In this document: in pieces, positions 8,090-17,977 of the stretch
How positions within the stretch are numbered: the stretch's first letter is position 1
How the letters are laid out: every line of letters begins with the position of its first letter
Assembly: GCA_046726315.1 (NCBI GenBank)
Contig: JBKPAG010000011.1
Location: 69,342 to 133,341 of the forward strand
Length of the DNA stretch: 64,000 nucleotides
From: JACVRX01 sp046726315
GTDB taxonomy: Bacteria; Actinomycetota; Actinomycetes; Jiangellales; Jiangellaceae
Direction: 5' to 3'
Made by a program: the position numbers and the translations under genes
Notes under the pieces: model-generated
Databases searched by the model: none
Seen by the model: the letters and a program-made list of their open reading frames with translations, nothing else
What the model was told of the DNA's origin: nothing

Positions 8090-9022
8090 ATGATCCGCGT
8101 GGCAACACGCTGCTCCCATCTCAGCATGGTGCTCGACGAGCCGCTCGCGGGCACTGCGCCGGTAGCGAGGTCCTGGATCCTGCTCGAACAGCCCGGACCG
8201 TGGGGACGTAAGGCGCTCACCCAGTCCCACCTCGATCCAGACTTCGGTGCGGCCCTGGAAACGGCAGCTGCCGCGAACGGTGCGCGGGCAGGGCTGATCC
8301 GGCGGGCGGGCCGGCACCCCGACGATCGCCACGGAGGACGCCGCCGGATCTGGGTCGCGTCAACCATCCCCCGCGCTACCTGGCTGATCGGTGGTCTCCT
8401 GGAGGAAGTCAGAGAGCTCGGCAACCTGAATTGGGCAGGCATTGCGCGAGGCGATCTCGAGCTCGTGCAGGCCTCGGTGCCTGCGCTGCAGCTAGAAACC
8501 GAGCCGTTGCTGCTGGTCTGCACCAATGCCCGCCGTGACGTCTGCTGCGCCTTGTTCGGCCGGCCGGTGGCCACCAGCGCGCATCGACTCCTCCGCGGCC
8601 GGGTCTGGGAAACGACGCACCTCGGCGGTCACCGGTTCGCACCGACCGCCGCCGTGCTGCCCTACGGCGTGGTCTATGGGCGCCTTGACACTGACAGGGC
8701 GGCACATATCGCAGAACAGGCTCAACGGGGCCGACACGTGTTGACCGGTTATCGCGGCCGGAGCACCTTCGACCGACCGGCACAGGTGGCCGAGGCGGCC
8801 GTGCGCCGGAGGACGGGAATCGACGGCATCGACGATCTCGACGTCTGGTCGGTCCTTCCCGACGACGACGAATCCTGGCGGATTGTCATCACCGGCCCGA
8901 AGGACCGTCGCTGGACCGTCGACGTCCGCGCACGCCCGCTCGTGCCGCCGCGGCCGGAGTCGTGCGGCGGCCCGCTGGTCCAGCCGGTCGCCCACCTGGC
9001 CGAAACCGTCGTCGAGCTGTGA
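8090..9022 (+). CDS. Sucrase/ferredoxin-like protein
   Basis: A 310-residue member of the Suc_Fer-like family (PF06999 type), with a thioredoxin-fold ferredoxin core. Key pieces are the N-terminal RCSHLSMVLDEPLAGTAP, the cysteine motif VCTNARRDVCCALFGRPVA (about residues 142-160) and the His motif THLGGHRFAPTAAVLPYG (about 173-190), which supply [2Fe-2S] ligands in studied relatives. Despite the name no sucrase activity is implied; the family includes the yeast protein Apd1. ATG 8090 is chosen because family members begin with the RC-x-x-LS motif. It follows the DinB-family remnant by 30 bases on the same strand. Confidence 0.85.
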   Translation: MIRVATRCSHLSMVLDEPLAGTAPVARSWILLEQPGPWGRKALTQSHLDPDFGAALETAAAANGARAGLIRRAGRHPDDRHGGRRRIWVASTIPRATWLIGGLLEEVRELGNLNWAGIARGDLELVQASVPALQLETEPLLLVCTNARRDVCCALFGRPVATSAHRLLRGRVWETTHLGGHRFAPTAAVLPYGVVYGRLDTDRAAHIAEQAQRGRHVLTGYRGRSTFDRPAQVAEAAVRRRTGIDGIDDLDVWSVLPDDDESWRIVITGPKDRRWTVDVRARPLVPPRPESCGGPLVQPVAHLAETVVEL

Positions 9023-9068
9023 CAGCGTTCTGCGTGATCACCGATGCGTGAGGGAAGGACAGCCTGTC

Positions 9069-10103
9069 ATGAGTTATGTACCCGCGGCCGACCGCTATGA
9101 GCGCATGCCATACCGCCGAACCGGCCGGAGCGGACTGCAGCTGCCAATCGTTTCTCTCGGCCTCTGGCACAACTTCGGCGACCAGACGCCGCTGGAGACC
9201 CAGCGCGCTATTGTGCGCCGCGCATTCGACTCAGGCATCACGCACTTCGATCTGGCCAACAACTATGGACCGCCATACGGTTCGGCGGAGATCAATTTTG
9301 GCCGGATCATGGCCGACGATCTCGCGCCGCACCGCGATGAGCTGATCGTCTCGACCAAGGCCGGTTACGACATGTGGCCGGGCCCGTACGGGGAGTGGGG
9401 CTCCCGAAAGTACTTGCTGGCCAGCCTCGACCAGTCCCTGGCGCGGATGGGACTGGAGTACGTCGACATCTTCTACAGTCACCGCTTCGACCCTGACACA
9501 CCGCTCGAGGAAACCATGGGCGCGCTGGATGCCGCCGTCCGCTCGGGCCGGGCCCTGTACGCCGGCATCTCGTCCTACTCGGCGCAGAAAACGGCGGAGG
9601 CCGCCGCCACCTTGCGCAGCATTGGCACTCCGCTACTCATCCATCAGCCGTCGTACTCACTGCTCAACCGCTGGGTCGAGCAGGGCGAACCGAGTCTGCT
9701 CGAGACGCTGGCCGAAAACGGCGTCGGCTGCATCGCATTCTCACCGCTCGCCCAAGGCATGCTCACCGACCGCTATCTCGACGGGATCCCCGCGGGCTCA
9801 CGAGCAGCCAGGGGTACCTCGTTGTCTCCCGATCTGCTCTCCGAGCAATCCCTGGGGCACGTCCGCACGCTGAACGAGATCGCCAAGAAACGCGGGCAGA
9901 CCCTGGCGCAGATGGCCATCGCGTGGGTGCTGCGCGGCGAGCGGGTGACCTCCGCGCTCATCGGCGCGAGCAGCGTCGAGCAGCTCGAGGCCAATGTCCG
10001 TGCGGTGGACAACCTCGAGTTCACCGACCACGAGCTGGCCGCTATTGACCAGTACGCCGTCGACGCGGGGATCAACCTCTGGGCGCAGTCCAGCGCGCAG
10101 TAG
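9069..10103 (+). CDS. Aldo/keto reductase, YghZ/L-glyceraldehyde 3-phosphate reductase type
   Basis: NADPH-dependent carbonyl reductase of 344 residues with a TIM-barrel fold. The catalytic tetrad is visible: Asp in FDLANNYG, Tyr in the same motif, Lys in VSTKAGYDMWPG and His in FYSHRFDP. The GPPYGSAE insert after the Tyr and the MWPGPYGEWGSRKYL segment are hallmarks of the YghZ/MgrA subgroup, which detoxifies L-glyceraldehyde 3-phosphate and methylglyoxal. Start at ATG 9069 with a GAGGGAAGGA ribosome site upstream. It follows the sucrase/ferredoxin-like gene by 46 bases, so the two may be co-transcribed. Confidence 0.88.
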   Translation: MSYVPAADRYERMPYRRTGRSGLQLPIVSLGLWHNFGDQTPLETQRAIVRRAFDSGITHFDLANNYGPPYGSAEINFGRIMADDLAPHRDELIVSTKAGYDMWPGPYGEWGSRKYLLASLDQSLARMGLEYVDIFYSHRFDPDTPLEETMGALDAAVRSGRALYAGISSYSAQKTAEAAATLRSIGTPLLIHQPSYSLLNRWVEQGEPSLLETLAENGVGCIAFSPLAQGMLTDRYLDGIPAGSRAARGTSLSPDLLSEQSLGHVRTLNEIAKKRGQTLAQMAIAWVLRGERVTSALIGASSVEQLEANVRAVDNLEFTDHELAAIDQYAVDAGINLWAQSSAQ

Positions 10104-10123
10104 CGTCACCTTGGGCACCGCGC

Positions 10124-12247
<2,124 letters not shown>

Positions 12248-12284
12248 CAGGTGTCTCCTGTTCGTGCCGTTCGCCTCAAGCGCG

Positions 12285-12312
12285 TTGTCAGAGTAGTCGG
12301 GGGTACTGACAA
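12285..12312. promoter_or_regulatory. Inverted repeat in the parE/DUF7455 divergent intergenic region
   Basis: TTGTCAG (12285-12291) and CTGACAA (12306-12312) form a perfect 7-bp inverted repeat with a 14-base spacer, 38 bases upstream of the parE start. A second hairpin, GCTTCGCT/AGCGAAGC, lies near 12354-12372. The first could be a repressor operator or a leader hairpin. No convincing -35/-10 pair was found on either strand, so the role is open. Confidence 0.3.
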
Positions 12313-12455
12313 GCAAGCCGGGACGCGCCGTGGTGTCGAACCCCCGGCGACGCGGCTTCGCTCTGAGCGAAGCGATGTCTCTGGATGAGGTCGGAACAGC
12401 GAACGCCTGCTTTCATGTTGAACAGACGTCGGAGATGTCCGTCGAGGGGAGCACC

Positions 12456-12680
12456 GTGACCACCGCCGTCCTCAGCCCACTACAGGCCGTCGACCGCTGC
12501 GATCGCTGCGGTGCACAGGCCTACATCCGCGCGGTCCTGGCCAACGGCAGTGAGCTGCTGTTCTGTGGCCACCATGGCCGCCGCCACGAGCCGAAGCTTC
12601 GCCCGCTCACCGTCGAGTGGCACGACGAAACCAGTCAGCTGGCCGCGACACCAGCCACCGCGCCTGACGGCGAGATCTAA
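12456..12680 (+). CDS. DUF7455 zinc-ribbon-like small protein
   Basis: A 74-residue protein with the conserved actinobacterial pattern DRCDRCGAQAYIRAVL, then ELLFCGHHGRRHEPKL. The CxxC and CxHH residues look like one zinc site. The start is GTG 12456, eight bases after GAGGGGAG; an in-frame ATG 12435 is possible but precedes the ribosome site. From memory this small gene is a constant neighbour of hrdB and parE in actinobacteria, as here apart from the inserted island. Its function is unknown. A hairpin at 12705-12731 ends the unit. Confidence 0.8.
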   Translation: MTTAVLSPLQAVDRCDRCGAQAYIRAVLANGSELLFCGHHGRRHEPKLRPLTVEWHDETSQLAATPATAPDGEI

Positions 12681-12704
12681 CGCTGAACTGAACGCAACAA
12701 ATCC

Positions 12705-12731
12705 GGGCCGCGACCTCCACCGTCGTGGCCC
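12705..12731 (+). terminator. GC-rich hairpin after the DUF7455 gene
   Basis: GGGCCGCGAC (12705-12714) pairs with GTCGTGGCCC (12722-12731) with one mismatch around a seven-base loop, followed by GTTCTCATT. It lies 24 bases after the stop codon and fits an intrinsic terminator. Confidence 0.6.
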
Positions 12732-12749
12732 GTTCTCATTGCTGGCACG

Positions 12750-13241
12750 ATGCCGGGCGTGGATCCCGCCGGTGTGGCTTTGGTCGGCATAGCGATCGTC
12801 GCCGGGCTCATCGGCATCGTCATCGTGCTGCTGCCCGGCCTGTTGATCGTTTGGGCAGCAGTTGCCGTATGGGCACTCGTTGAACGCACGCCGCTGGCGT
12901 GGGGCGTGCTGGCCCTGGCGACGATGTTCGCGCTGGCCGGGACGGTGGTGAAGTATCTACTACCGGGTCAGCGGATGCGCGACGCGGGAGTTCCGGGGCG
13001 CAGCGTCGTCTTCGGCGCTCTGCTCGGCGTCATCGGTTTCTTCGTGATCCCGGTGGTCGGGCTGTTCGTCGGCTTCATCCTCGGCATCTACCTTGCAGAG
13101 CGAATCCGGTTGGGCGCCCATAAACGCGCCTGGCCGTCGACCGTGCACGCGCTCAAGGCCGTCGGCCTGTCGATCCTGATCGAGCTGCTCGCCGGCCTGC
13201 TCATTGCTGCTTCGTGGGCGTTGGCAGTCGTGGCCGGCTGA
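12750..13241 (+). CDS. DUF456 membrane protein
   Basis: A 163-residue integral membrane protein of the DUF456 family. Four or five hydrophobic segments are seen (about residues 8-45, 52-70, 86-115 and 140-162), with glycine-rich helices (FGALLGVIGFFVIPVVGLFVGFILGIYLAE) in the middle and an amphipathic loop RLGAHKRAWPSTVHALKAV. No catalytic motif is known for the family. The start at ATG 12750 has no obvious ribosome site. It converges on the broken ATP-grasp gene. Confidence 0.75.
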   Translation: MPGVDPAGVALVGIAIVAGLIGIVIVLLPGLLIVWAAVAVWALVERTPLAWGVLALATMFALAGTVVKYLLPGQRMRDAGVPGRSVVFGALLGVIGFFVIPVVGLFVGFILGIYLAERIRLGAHKRAWPSTVHALKAVGLSILIELLAGLLIAASWALAVVAG

Positions 13242-13274
13242 CCACGCCCGTGATCGCGGATCCAGTCCGGAGCG

Positions 13275-14135
13275 CTACAACCACGACACGATCGCGGCGG
13301 CGAACCGTTCGGCTGCGCCCGCAGCGCAACCCAAATACAGCGACGGCTCGGTCAGTTCCAGCTCGAGCAGAACAGGAGCACCGTTCGGTCAGGGGACCAA
13401 GTCGACCCGCGCGTAGAGCAACCGGTCCGGCCCGCGCGGCACCGCGGCCAGCACCCGCTCGGCTACGGCGCGCTCGGCCGCACTGGTTTCCCGTGGCGTG
13501 ATCTCCTCGGGCCGGAAGAGGCCATGGACAGCGTGGTCCTCGTCCGTCAACATCGGGCCCTTGCGGACGGCGTGGGAGTACTTGCCGCCGATGTACAGCA
13601 GCGCCGTTTCGCCCTGATCGTCCACGGCGGACAGGTACGGCTGGATCATGATGTCGCGGCCGGCCCCGTGCAGCCGCTCGATATGCGTGCCAGCGCGCCG
13701 CCTGTCAGCAGCGTCGCCCAGGTTGTACCGCTCGGTATCGAGACTGCCGGCCCCGACGCTCGGCTTGATCACGTACTCACCTGACGACGGAGGCGTCCAG
13801 GACTCGCCCGGCGTCAGCCAGGTCGTCGACACGAGCGGCAGGCCGGCGGCGGCCAGCCCGGCCAGGTACCGCTTGTCGGTGTTCCAGTCGACGACGTCGG
13901 CCGGGTTTGCCAACGCCGGAATGCGGTATGCCCAGGCACGGAACTGCTCTCGTCGCCTCGGGTAGTCCCACGTGGAGCGCAGAACCGCGAGGTCATAGCC
14001 CGACCAGTCCACGTCGTCGGCATCCCACACCAGGGGCTCGGCGGACACTCCCATGGCGGCGAGCGGCGCAACCACGAGACGGTCATCGGGATCCAGATCG
14101 GCGACCTCGGCACACGTGACCAGGGCAACGCGCAT
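13275..14135 (-). pseudogene. ATP-grasp family protein interrupted by in-frame TGA
   Basis: Read from ATG 14135, the protein is a RimK/glutathione synthetase-like ATP-grasp enzyme: RVALVTCAEV start, DYPRRREQF, the ATP-binding YVIKPSVGAGS near residues 123-133, and VRKGPM. At 13389-13391 a TGA stops the frame immediately after YARVDLVP. The same frame then continues without shift: PNGAPVLLELELTEPSLYLG and on to TAG 13275-13277, exactly the C-terminal block expected of the family, where the stop position normally holds Gly. A single G-to-T change (GGA to TGA) explains it. The lost part carries the Glu residues that bind the catalytic metals, so the 248-residue product should be inactive. The gene lies next to the island at 14180-17977 and would directly follow hrdB without it. 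Confidence 0.8.
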
Positions 14136-14179
14136 GATCAAAGACCGCTAATAGCGACACCGGATGGACTTCGATCATG

Positions 14180-14203
14180 GTCAGTTCAGGTAATCGCGAA
14201 ATA
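14180..14203. repeat. Left attachment-site-like direct repeat
   Basis: GTCAGTTCAGGTAATCGCGA plus AATA. On the minus strand it encodes a displaced copy of the hrdB tail (R-D-Y-L-N-stop). It matches 17954-17977 at 22 of 24 positions, with 14 consecutive identical bases (CAGGTAATCGCGAA). Confidence 0.75.
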
Positions 14204-14311
14204 GGGACGCATGAGCGCTGTGCCTCCGAGCGTGGTAACCGTGCAGGTCAGGAGCGGTGTGGTGCGAAATATCCCCGACTGATCGGCGCGGCGACGGGAT
14301 GGAGCCCCGCC

Positions 14312-14569
14312 GTGGATGCAACGTATCGCGCCCAGCTCACTTTCCCACCGGGCTTGGACGAAACCCGCCTGGCCGTGTTCGACGGTGACGTGCTCGCCGC
14401 TGAGACGACGTGGCGGGCGTCGGACAACTACCGGCCCGGCCCGGCCAACTGGGATTGGCAGTTGAACATGCTCAGCTACGCTCGCACGACCCGCCGGGAG
14501 CCGGACGGCGGCGGGTTCGGCTGCAACTGCCGGGCGATCTTCCGGTACGACGAGGGGGGCGAGGCGTGA
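14312..14569 (+). CDS. Unrecognised island protein, 85 residues
   Basis: Read from GTG 14312 (VDATYRAQLTFPPGLDETR). The protein has an alternating beta-like N-terminal half, a Trp-rich centre (ANWDWQLNMLSYARTTRRE) and a C-terminal CNC motif (GGGFGCNCRAIFRYDEGGEA). An in-frame ATG at 14177 is possible, but the residues before 14312 are Arg/Gly-rich and not protein-like. Its stop overlaps the GTG of the next gene (GTGA), so the two are translationally coupled. The pair lies just inside the left repeat of the island. I do not recognise a family; such pairs of tiny genes are typical of actinobacterial phages. Confidence 0.5.
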   Translation: MDATYRAQLTFPPGLDETRLAVFDGDVLAAETTWRASDNYRPGPANWDWQLNMLSYARTTRREPDGGGFGCNCRAIFRYDEGGEA

Positions 14570-14730
14570 ACCCGTACGAACACCTGACTTTGGAGCAGTT
14601 GCGTATCCGGGCGCGGTTGTTCATCGAGGAAAGGCAGGCGTTGCTGGCGGAGATCGACCGCCGCGTCAACCCGGACAGCAGGAGGACACGCCGGGGTGGT
14701 CTGCGGGTGGTCGACGGCGGCAGGTCCTGA
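14566..14730 (+). CDS. Small coupled island protein, 54 residues
   Basis: Starts at GTG 14566, overlapping the preceding stop by four bases, with a purine-rich GAGGGGGGCGAGG upstream as ribosome site. The sequence is mostly one amphipathic helix (residues 5-35, LTLEQLRIRARLFIEERQAL), then a basic tail ending GLRVVDGGRS. A short peptide with the same ending type (GFRVIDGGKV) is encoded near 6197-6230, hinting that the accessory scar at 5.5-7.7 kb held a related gene. Function is unknown; a DNA-binding or packaging accessory role would be speculation. Confidence 0.5.
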   Translation: MNPYEHLTLEQLRIRARLFIEERQALLAEIDRRVNPDSRRTRRGGLRVVDGGRS

Positions 14731-14751
14731 GCGGCCCAGAAGCGCCTGGCG

Positions 14752-15432
14752 CTAGCCCGAGGTGATCGGTTGGGTGAGCATGACGACTACGCCGGCGACC
14801 AACGCGACGCAGGCGAAGGCGAGAAGGCTGATCCGGGCGCGTCGGTAGTCGAAGCGTTCGGAGATTGCGGCGAAAAACAGCGCCGAGGCAAAGAACAGGG
14901 TCGCCGCCGTATAGACGTCGGAGTGGTTGTTCGCGTCCTGACCATCGGCGAACTTCGTTTCGGCCTGCGTGGTCAGGTCGCTGGCCTTTTGCTCTTGGGG
15001 CGGCTGGTACTCCGGCATCACCAGCGGGTTCGTTGGGGCTTCGGGGTTCGTCCGCGGATCCATGGCGACCCACGCCTCGTAGGCCGGCTCCAACACGTCG
15101 CTGAACCGCGTTCGGTAGAAGTCCGCCAGCTCGGTGTCGCCGGAGAGCGAGGCATCGATGAAGTTCTCGAATACGCTCAGGTCGGCCAGCCGGTACTGGT
15201 TCGCCTCGGTGTGCAACTCCGCAGCGCTGGTCCGGGCCGCGGAGGCCTGCGTGTAGTTGCTGGATTGGATGCCATCCCACAGCGAGGCTTGATAGCCGCT
15301 CCACGCGGTGACCAGGGCGGCAAACCCGAGGAGCACGGTGGTGAAGATTTCGAAGCGCTTTTCCGTTCGCGACACGTCCGGATGATCTTGGGGCTGATCC
15401 TCTTCCCGCGTGTCATCAGGCTGGTCGTTCAT
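14752..15432 (-). CDS. Three-helix membrane protein (intact island cargo)
   Basis: The 226-residue protein has an acidic N-terminus (DDTREEDQPQDHP), a membrane helix (FTTVLLGFAALVTAWSGYQ, about residues 31-50), a long soluble loop with WDGIQSSNYTQASAARTSAA and a conserved-looking DFYRTRFSDVLEPAYEAWVAMDP block (two stretches), then two C-terminal helices (about 170-190 and 200-222). From memory this architecture belongs to a widespread uncharacterised bacterial family. The frame is undamaged, in contrast with the neighbouring head genes, so it may have been retained for a benefit to the host. Start ATG 15432; a GTG lies one codon upstream. A GCGCC/GGCGC mini-hairpin follows the stop. Confidence 0.65.
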   Translation of the reverse strand: MNDQPDDTREEDQPQDHPDVSRTEKRFEIFTTVLLGFAALVTAWSGYQASLWDGIQSSNYTQASAARTSAAELHTEANQYRLADLSVFENFIDASLSGDTELADFYRTRFSDVLEPAYEAWVAMDPRTNPEAPTNPLVMPEYQPPQEQKASDLTTQAETKFADGQDANNHSDVYTAATLFFASALFFAAISERFDYRRARISLLAFACVALVAGVVVMLTQPITSG

Positions 15433-15473
15433 CACAAGGCGTCAGTATGGCTTCAGCGCCGGCGGATGCGATG

Positions 15474-16937
15474 TCATGACGCCTCGTCGAACACGAACAC
15501 CTGCGGCCCCGTCTCCGTGGCGATCGCCGCGGCGTGCGCCATGATCGCGCACACCGCAAGGTCGATCCGGCGCGTCGAGTGCTTGGACTCCTTGTAAACA
15601 CGGGTGCCGCGCGAGTCGGTCCGCACCGTCGCATTGCTTACGTGCCGGTTCAACCTGGGGTCGCCGGAGTGGGTGACCGTCCGGTTCACCACCGCCTCGT
15701 ACAGCGCGTTCGTCGCCGGGGTCATCCGCTGCGCGGTCTGCGCGAACTCCTCCACCGGCAGCCCGTCATCGAGCGGCACCTGCATGGACCATTGCCACCG
15801 GAACGGGTCGCACACGATCGACCGGACCTGCCAACGGCGGCACACGGCCCTGATCGCGTCCTCGACATCGAGGATCGGTGTGCGCCAGTTGACGCTGCCC
15901 GGTGCCGGCTCCCACAGGCCCGGCGACGTCCAGGTGCGGGGTGTCGCCGATCTGGCACACGACCAGCGCGGTCGCATCCTGGCTGAACGACCCGTCTAGC
16001 GCGAGGGTCACCTCCGCGCCGTCCGGCACCGGCCGCTCGACGACGCAGGCTTCCCACGAGCGTGGCGGCAGCCACGGGTCGTCCACCTCGTCGGAGAACT
16101 GGCACAGCCGGGATCGGCGGAACGTCGACTCCCGCGTCTTCGGCGGCAGGAACGCGGCGATCCCATCCGGCGACAGGAAGTCACCGAGCGCTGGGGACGC
16201 CAGCTCCCAGCAGTGCCGGCAGTCCACCGGGTGATCCTCGAATCCGGCCGCGGAGAACTCCCGCCACACTAGCGATAAGTCGTCCGGGTGCTCGATCGCG
16301 TACTCGCGCATGTCCGCCAGCACCGACGTCGCCCAGTCCGGACCCGGTGTGCCGATGCCGATTACCATCGACGACTCACGCTTGCCGGACGCCAGGCCGA
16401 CGACTTCGTACACCTCGCGGTCGATCCGGCCGAACTCATCCAGGATCGCCAACGTGAAGTCCAATCCCTCCAGCCGTTTCGGCACCGCGGGCAACACTTG
16501 GAACGACGCGTCCCGCGCCGGCACCGTCAGATGGTCCTGGTACACCTGCACCCGCGACTCGAGCTCCGGGTGCAACTCCACCATCCGGCGGGCGATGTTG
16601 AAACACAACCCGGCCTGCCGCTCGTCGCAGGCGGCCACCACCACCGACGCGCCCTCCGCGCCGAGCATCAGGTCATACAGCCCGAGCGCGGCGATCGCCG
16701 TGGTCTTGCCCTGACCCCTAGGCAGCATCCAACCAGCCGCGGCGGCGGCGCCGGATCGAGCACCGAGCCGAACAGGTCCAGCTGCCACGGGCGAAGTCGC
16801 AACGGTTTCCGCGCCCCGTGGCCCTTCGGCACCGTTATGTAGTGCTGACAGAACGCTTCAAACCGTTTCGCGCCCACTTTGCGGGACCGGAACGGCAACC
16901 CGGACGGGTCTACCCCGGGTTTCGGCCCGGCCCTCAC
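15474..16937 (-). pseudogene. Phage terminase large subunit with two frameshifts
   Basis: The protein would begin at GTG 16937 (overlapping the HNH stop) with AKRFEAFCQHYITVPKG and LRLRPWQLDLFG. The frame breaks near 16731-16736 and resumes with the Walker A region GWMLPRGQGKTT, the Walker B-like FTLAILDEFG, and the nuclease-domain Asp (VTLALDGSFSQDAT). A second break, an extra G in the GGG at 15919-15921, precedes GLWEPAPGSVNW, IVCDPFRWQ and a C-terminus at 15474. Joined, the pieces give about 490 residues, the normal length for HK97-type packaging ATPases. With two breaks it cannot package DNA. Confidence 0.8.
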
Positions 16938-17341
16938 GCGAACCCCGGTACCCCTGGGGGGTGTGTAATCGCCTCTCGGGCTGGGATGCGGGTGGCGAGC
17001 CTCCCCTTCTCACGACTCGCCGCGCCCTTCTTCGAGTTGTATGCGCGGCATAGCACTGTGAGCGGGCCACGCGGGTCGCCGCCTTGGCCGACGGGATAGA
17101 CGTGGTCGGCGGTGAGCAGGTTGGGCCACAGCACGGCGTGCGCCGGCCGTTGGTAGCCGGGACACCACTCGCCGTAGTTGGCACGGTGGGCAGCGACGGC
17201 ATCGGCGCGGCGCTTGCGTTCGGTCCAGTCGCGGCTGACGGTGGTTGGCCGTGGCGATCGTTGAGGTGTGCATGACGAGCACCTGCTGCCGGCTGCGATC
17301 TTGCGGCCGCAGCCGACGCACGACCTGGGCAGGCTGGTCAT
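16934..17341 (-). CDS. HNH endonuclease
   Basis: A 135-residue HNH nuclease of the kind that sits beside terminase in HK97-like phages, where it assists DNA packaging. It starts at ATG 17341, overlapping the protease stop (ATGA), and ends overlapping the terminase GTG. An N-terminal zinc ribbon (CVGCG...CSSC, residues about 8-27) is followed by the HNH core ADHVYPVGQGGDPRGPL, then LCRAYNSKKG. The usual CxxCN metal knuckle reads CRAYN, so one zinc ligand is Tyr. The frame is otherwise intact, though its two partner genes are broken. Confidence 0.75.
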   Translation of the reverse strand: MTSLPRSCVGCGRKIAAGSRCSSCTPQRSPRPTTVSRDWTERKRRADAVAAHRANYGEWCPGYQRPAHAVLWPNLLTADHVYPVGQGGDPRGPLTVLCRAYNSKKGAASREKGRLATRIPAREAITHPPGVPGFA

Positions 17342-17866
17342 GGTGTCCTGAGCCTGGCTATGTGTAGGCGTGGCACGGACAGCCCTTGTGCGGCCCGTAC
17401 GGCCGCGATGGTGGCTCCGGGGTAGGCGGGCTGGCGGACGACGGCGACGTGGTCCAGGGTGGCGCTGAGCCTCGTCACCCTGGTCTTGTCGCGGTTCCAC
17501 GTCTCGCGGTCGGGGATGAACCCGATGCTCAACCCGAGCGGAACGCCGTCGCGGACGAGGGTCAGCACCTCGTTCCCCGTCTCAGTTTCTGACACGTGCC
17601 ACGCCCCATGCAGCCCGTCCGGCGCATCGCGCAGCTCCACGCTGTGACCGATGGGTAGCTCTGCCCCGTCCCTCGGGTGTGCGGCGGTGAGGGGTGTGGG
17701 TGCCGGCGTCGGCGAACGCACCGGGGGCGAAGGATTCGACGTATCTGCCGATGCGGGTTTCTTGGCCGTAGGGGACTGCGATGCCGACGATGGTTCTGCC
17801 GTCGTCGCGGATTTCCAACGTGGCGGCATAGGCGCGGGTGAGGACATTTGTCCCTGCTGCGGTCAT
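17338..17866 (-). pseudogene. HK97-type prohead protease, frameshifted
   Basis: Reads from ATG 17866 as LTRAYAATLEIRDDGRTIVG, IAVPYGQETRIG and ESFAPGAF, the normal N-terminal fold of the U35 capsid maturation protease. Near 17690-17700 the frame shifts by one base and continues as PLTAAHPRDGAELPIGHSVE, then NEVLTLVRDGVPLGLSIGF and LDHVAVVRQPAYPGA, the catalytic Ser-containing half. The C-terminus overlaps the HNH start. Order and coupling (protease, HNH, terminase) are unusual, since terminase and portal normally precede the protease. Confidence 0.75.
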
Positions 17867-17953
17867 GCGACAGCCTCCAGTGCTGGGACATGTCTACGGG
17901 GCGTACAGAGCCTCTCAGAGGCATCTGCGGGGGCAGAGGAGCGGCGGCAGAGC

Positions 17954-17977
17954 GTCAGTCCAGGTAATCGCGAAGTA
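17954..17977. repeat. Right attachment-site-like direct repeat inside hrdB
   Basis: GTCAGTCCAGGTAATCGCGA plus AGTA; on the minus strand this is the hrdB end L-R-D-Y-L-D-stop. Paired with 14180-14203. Confidence 0.75.

Larger units (their letters stand above)
14180..17977. mobile_element. 3.8-kb degraded phage/satellite island at the 3' end of hrdB
   Basis: Bounded by direct repeats at 14180-14203 and 17954-17977 (22 of 24 bases identical), the right copy being the last codons and stop of hrdB. The interior holds two small translationally coupled ORFs, one intact membrane protein gene, and an HK97-type set read leftward: prohead protease (frameshifted), HNH endonuclease, terminase large subunit (two frameshifts). 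No integrase, portal, major capsid or tail gene is present. This suggests a relic of a prophage or satellite that integrated site-specifically by a tRNA-like mechanism, leaving hrdB intact. Confidence 0.7.

Noticed and set aside
12285..12312. TTGTCAG/CTGACAA palindrome as a proven parE operator
   Set aside because: Kept only as a weak regulatory candidate, because no matching promoter or second copy was found.
12310..12370. GGTTCGA-like T-loop on the minus strand, possible tRNA
   Set aside because: The flanking bases do not form a T-stem and no acceptor, D or anticodon arms can be drawn; the nearby hairpin is a separate simple stem.
13389..13391. TGA in the ATP-grasp gene as selenocysteine
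   Set aside because: The family has Gly, not Cys, at this position, no stem-loop directly 3' of the TGA was evident, and selenoproteins are not known in this family; a GGA-to-TGA mutation is simpler.
15474..16937. Programmed frameshifting in the terminase
   Set aside because: Two shifts at non-homologous, non-slippery-looking sites plus another in the adjacent protease point to decay.
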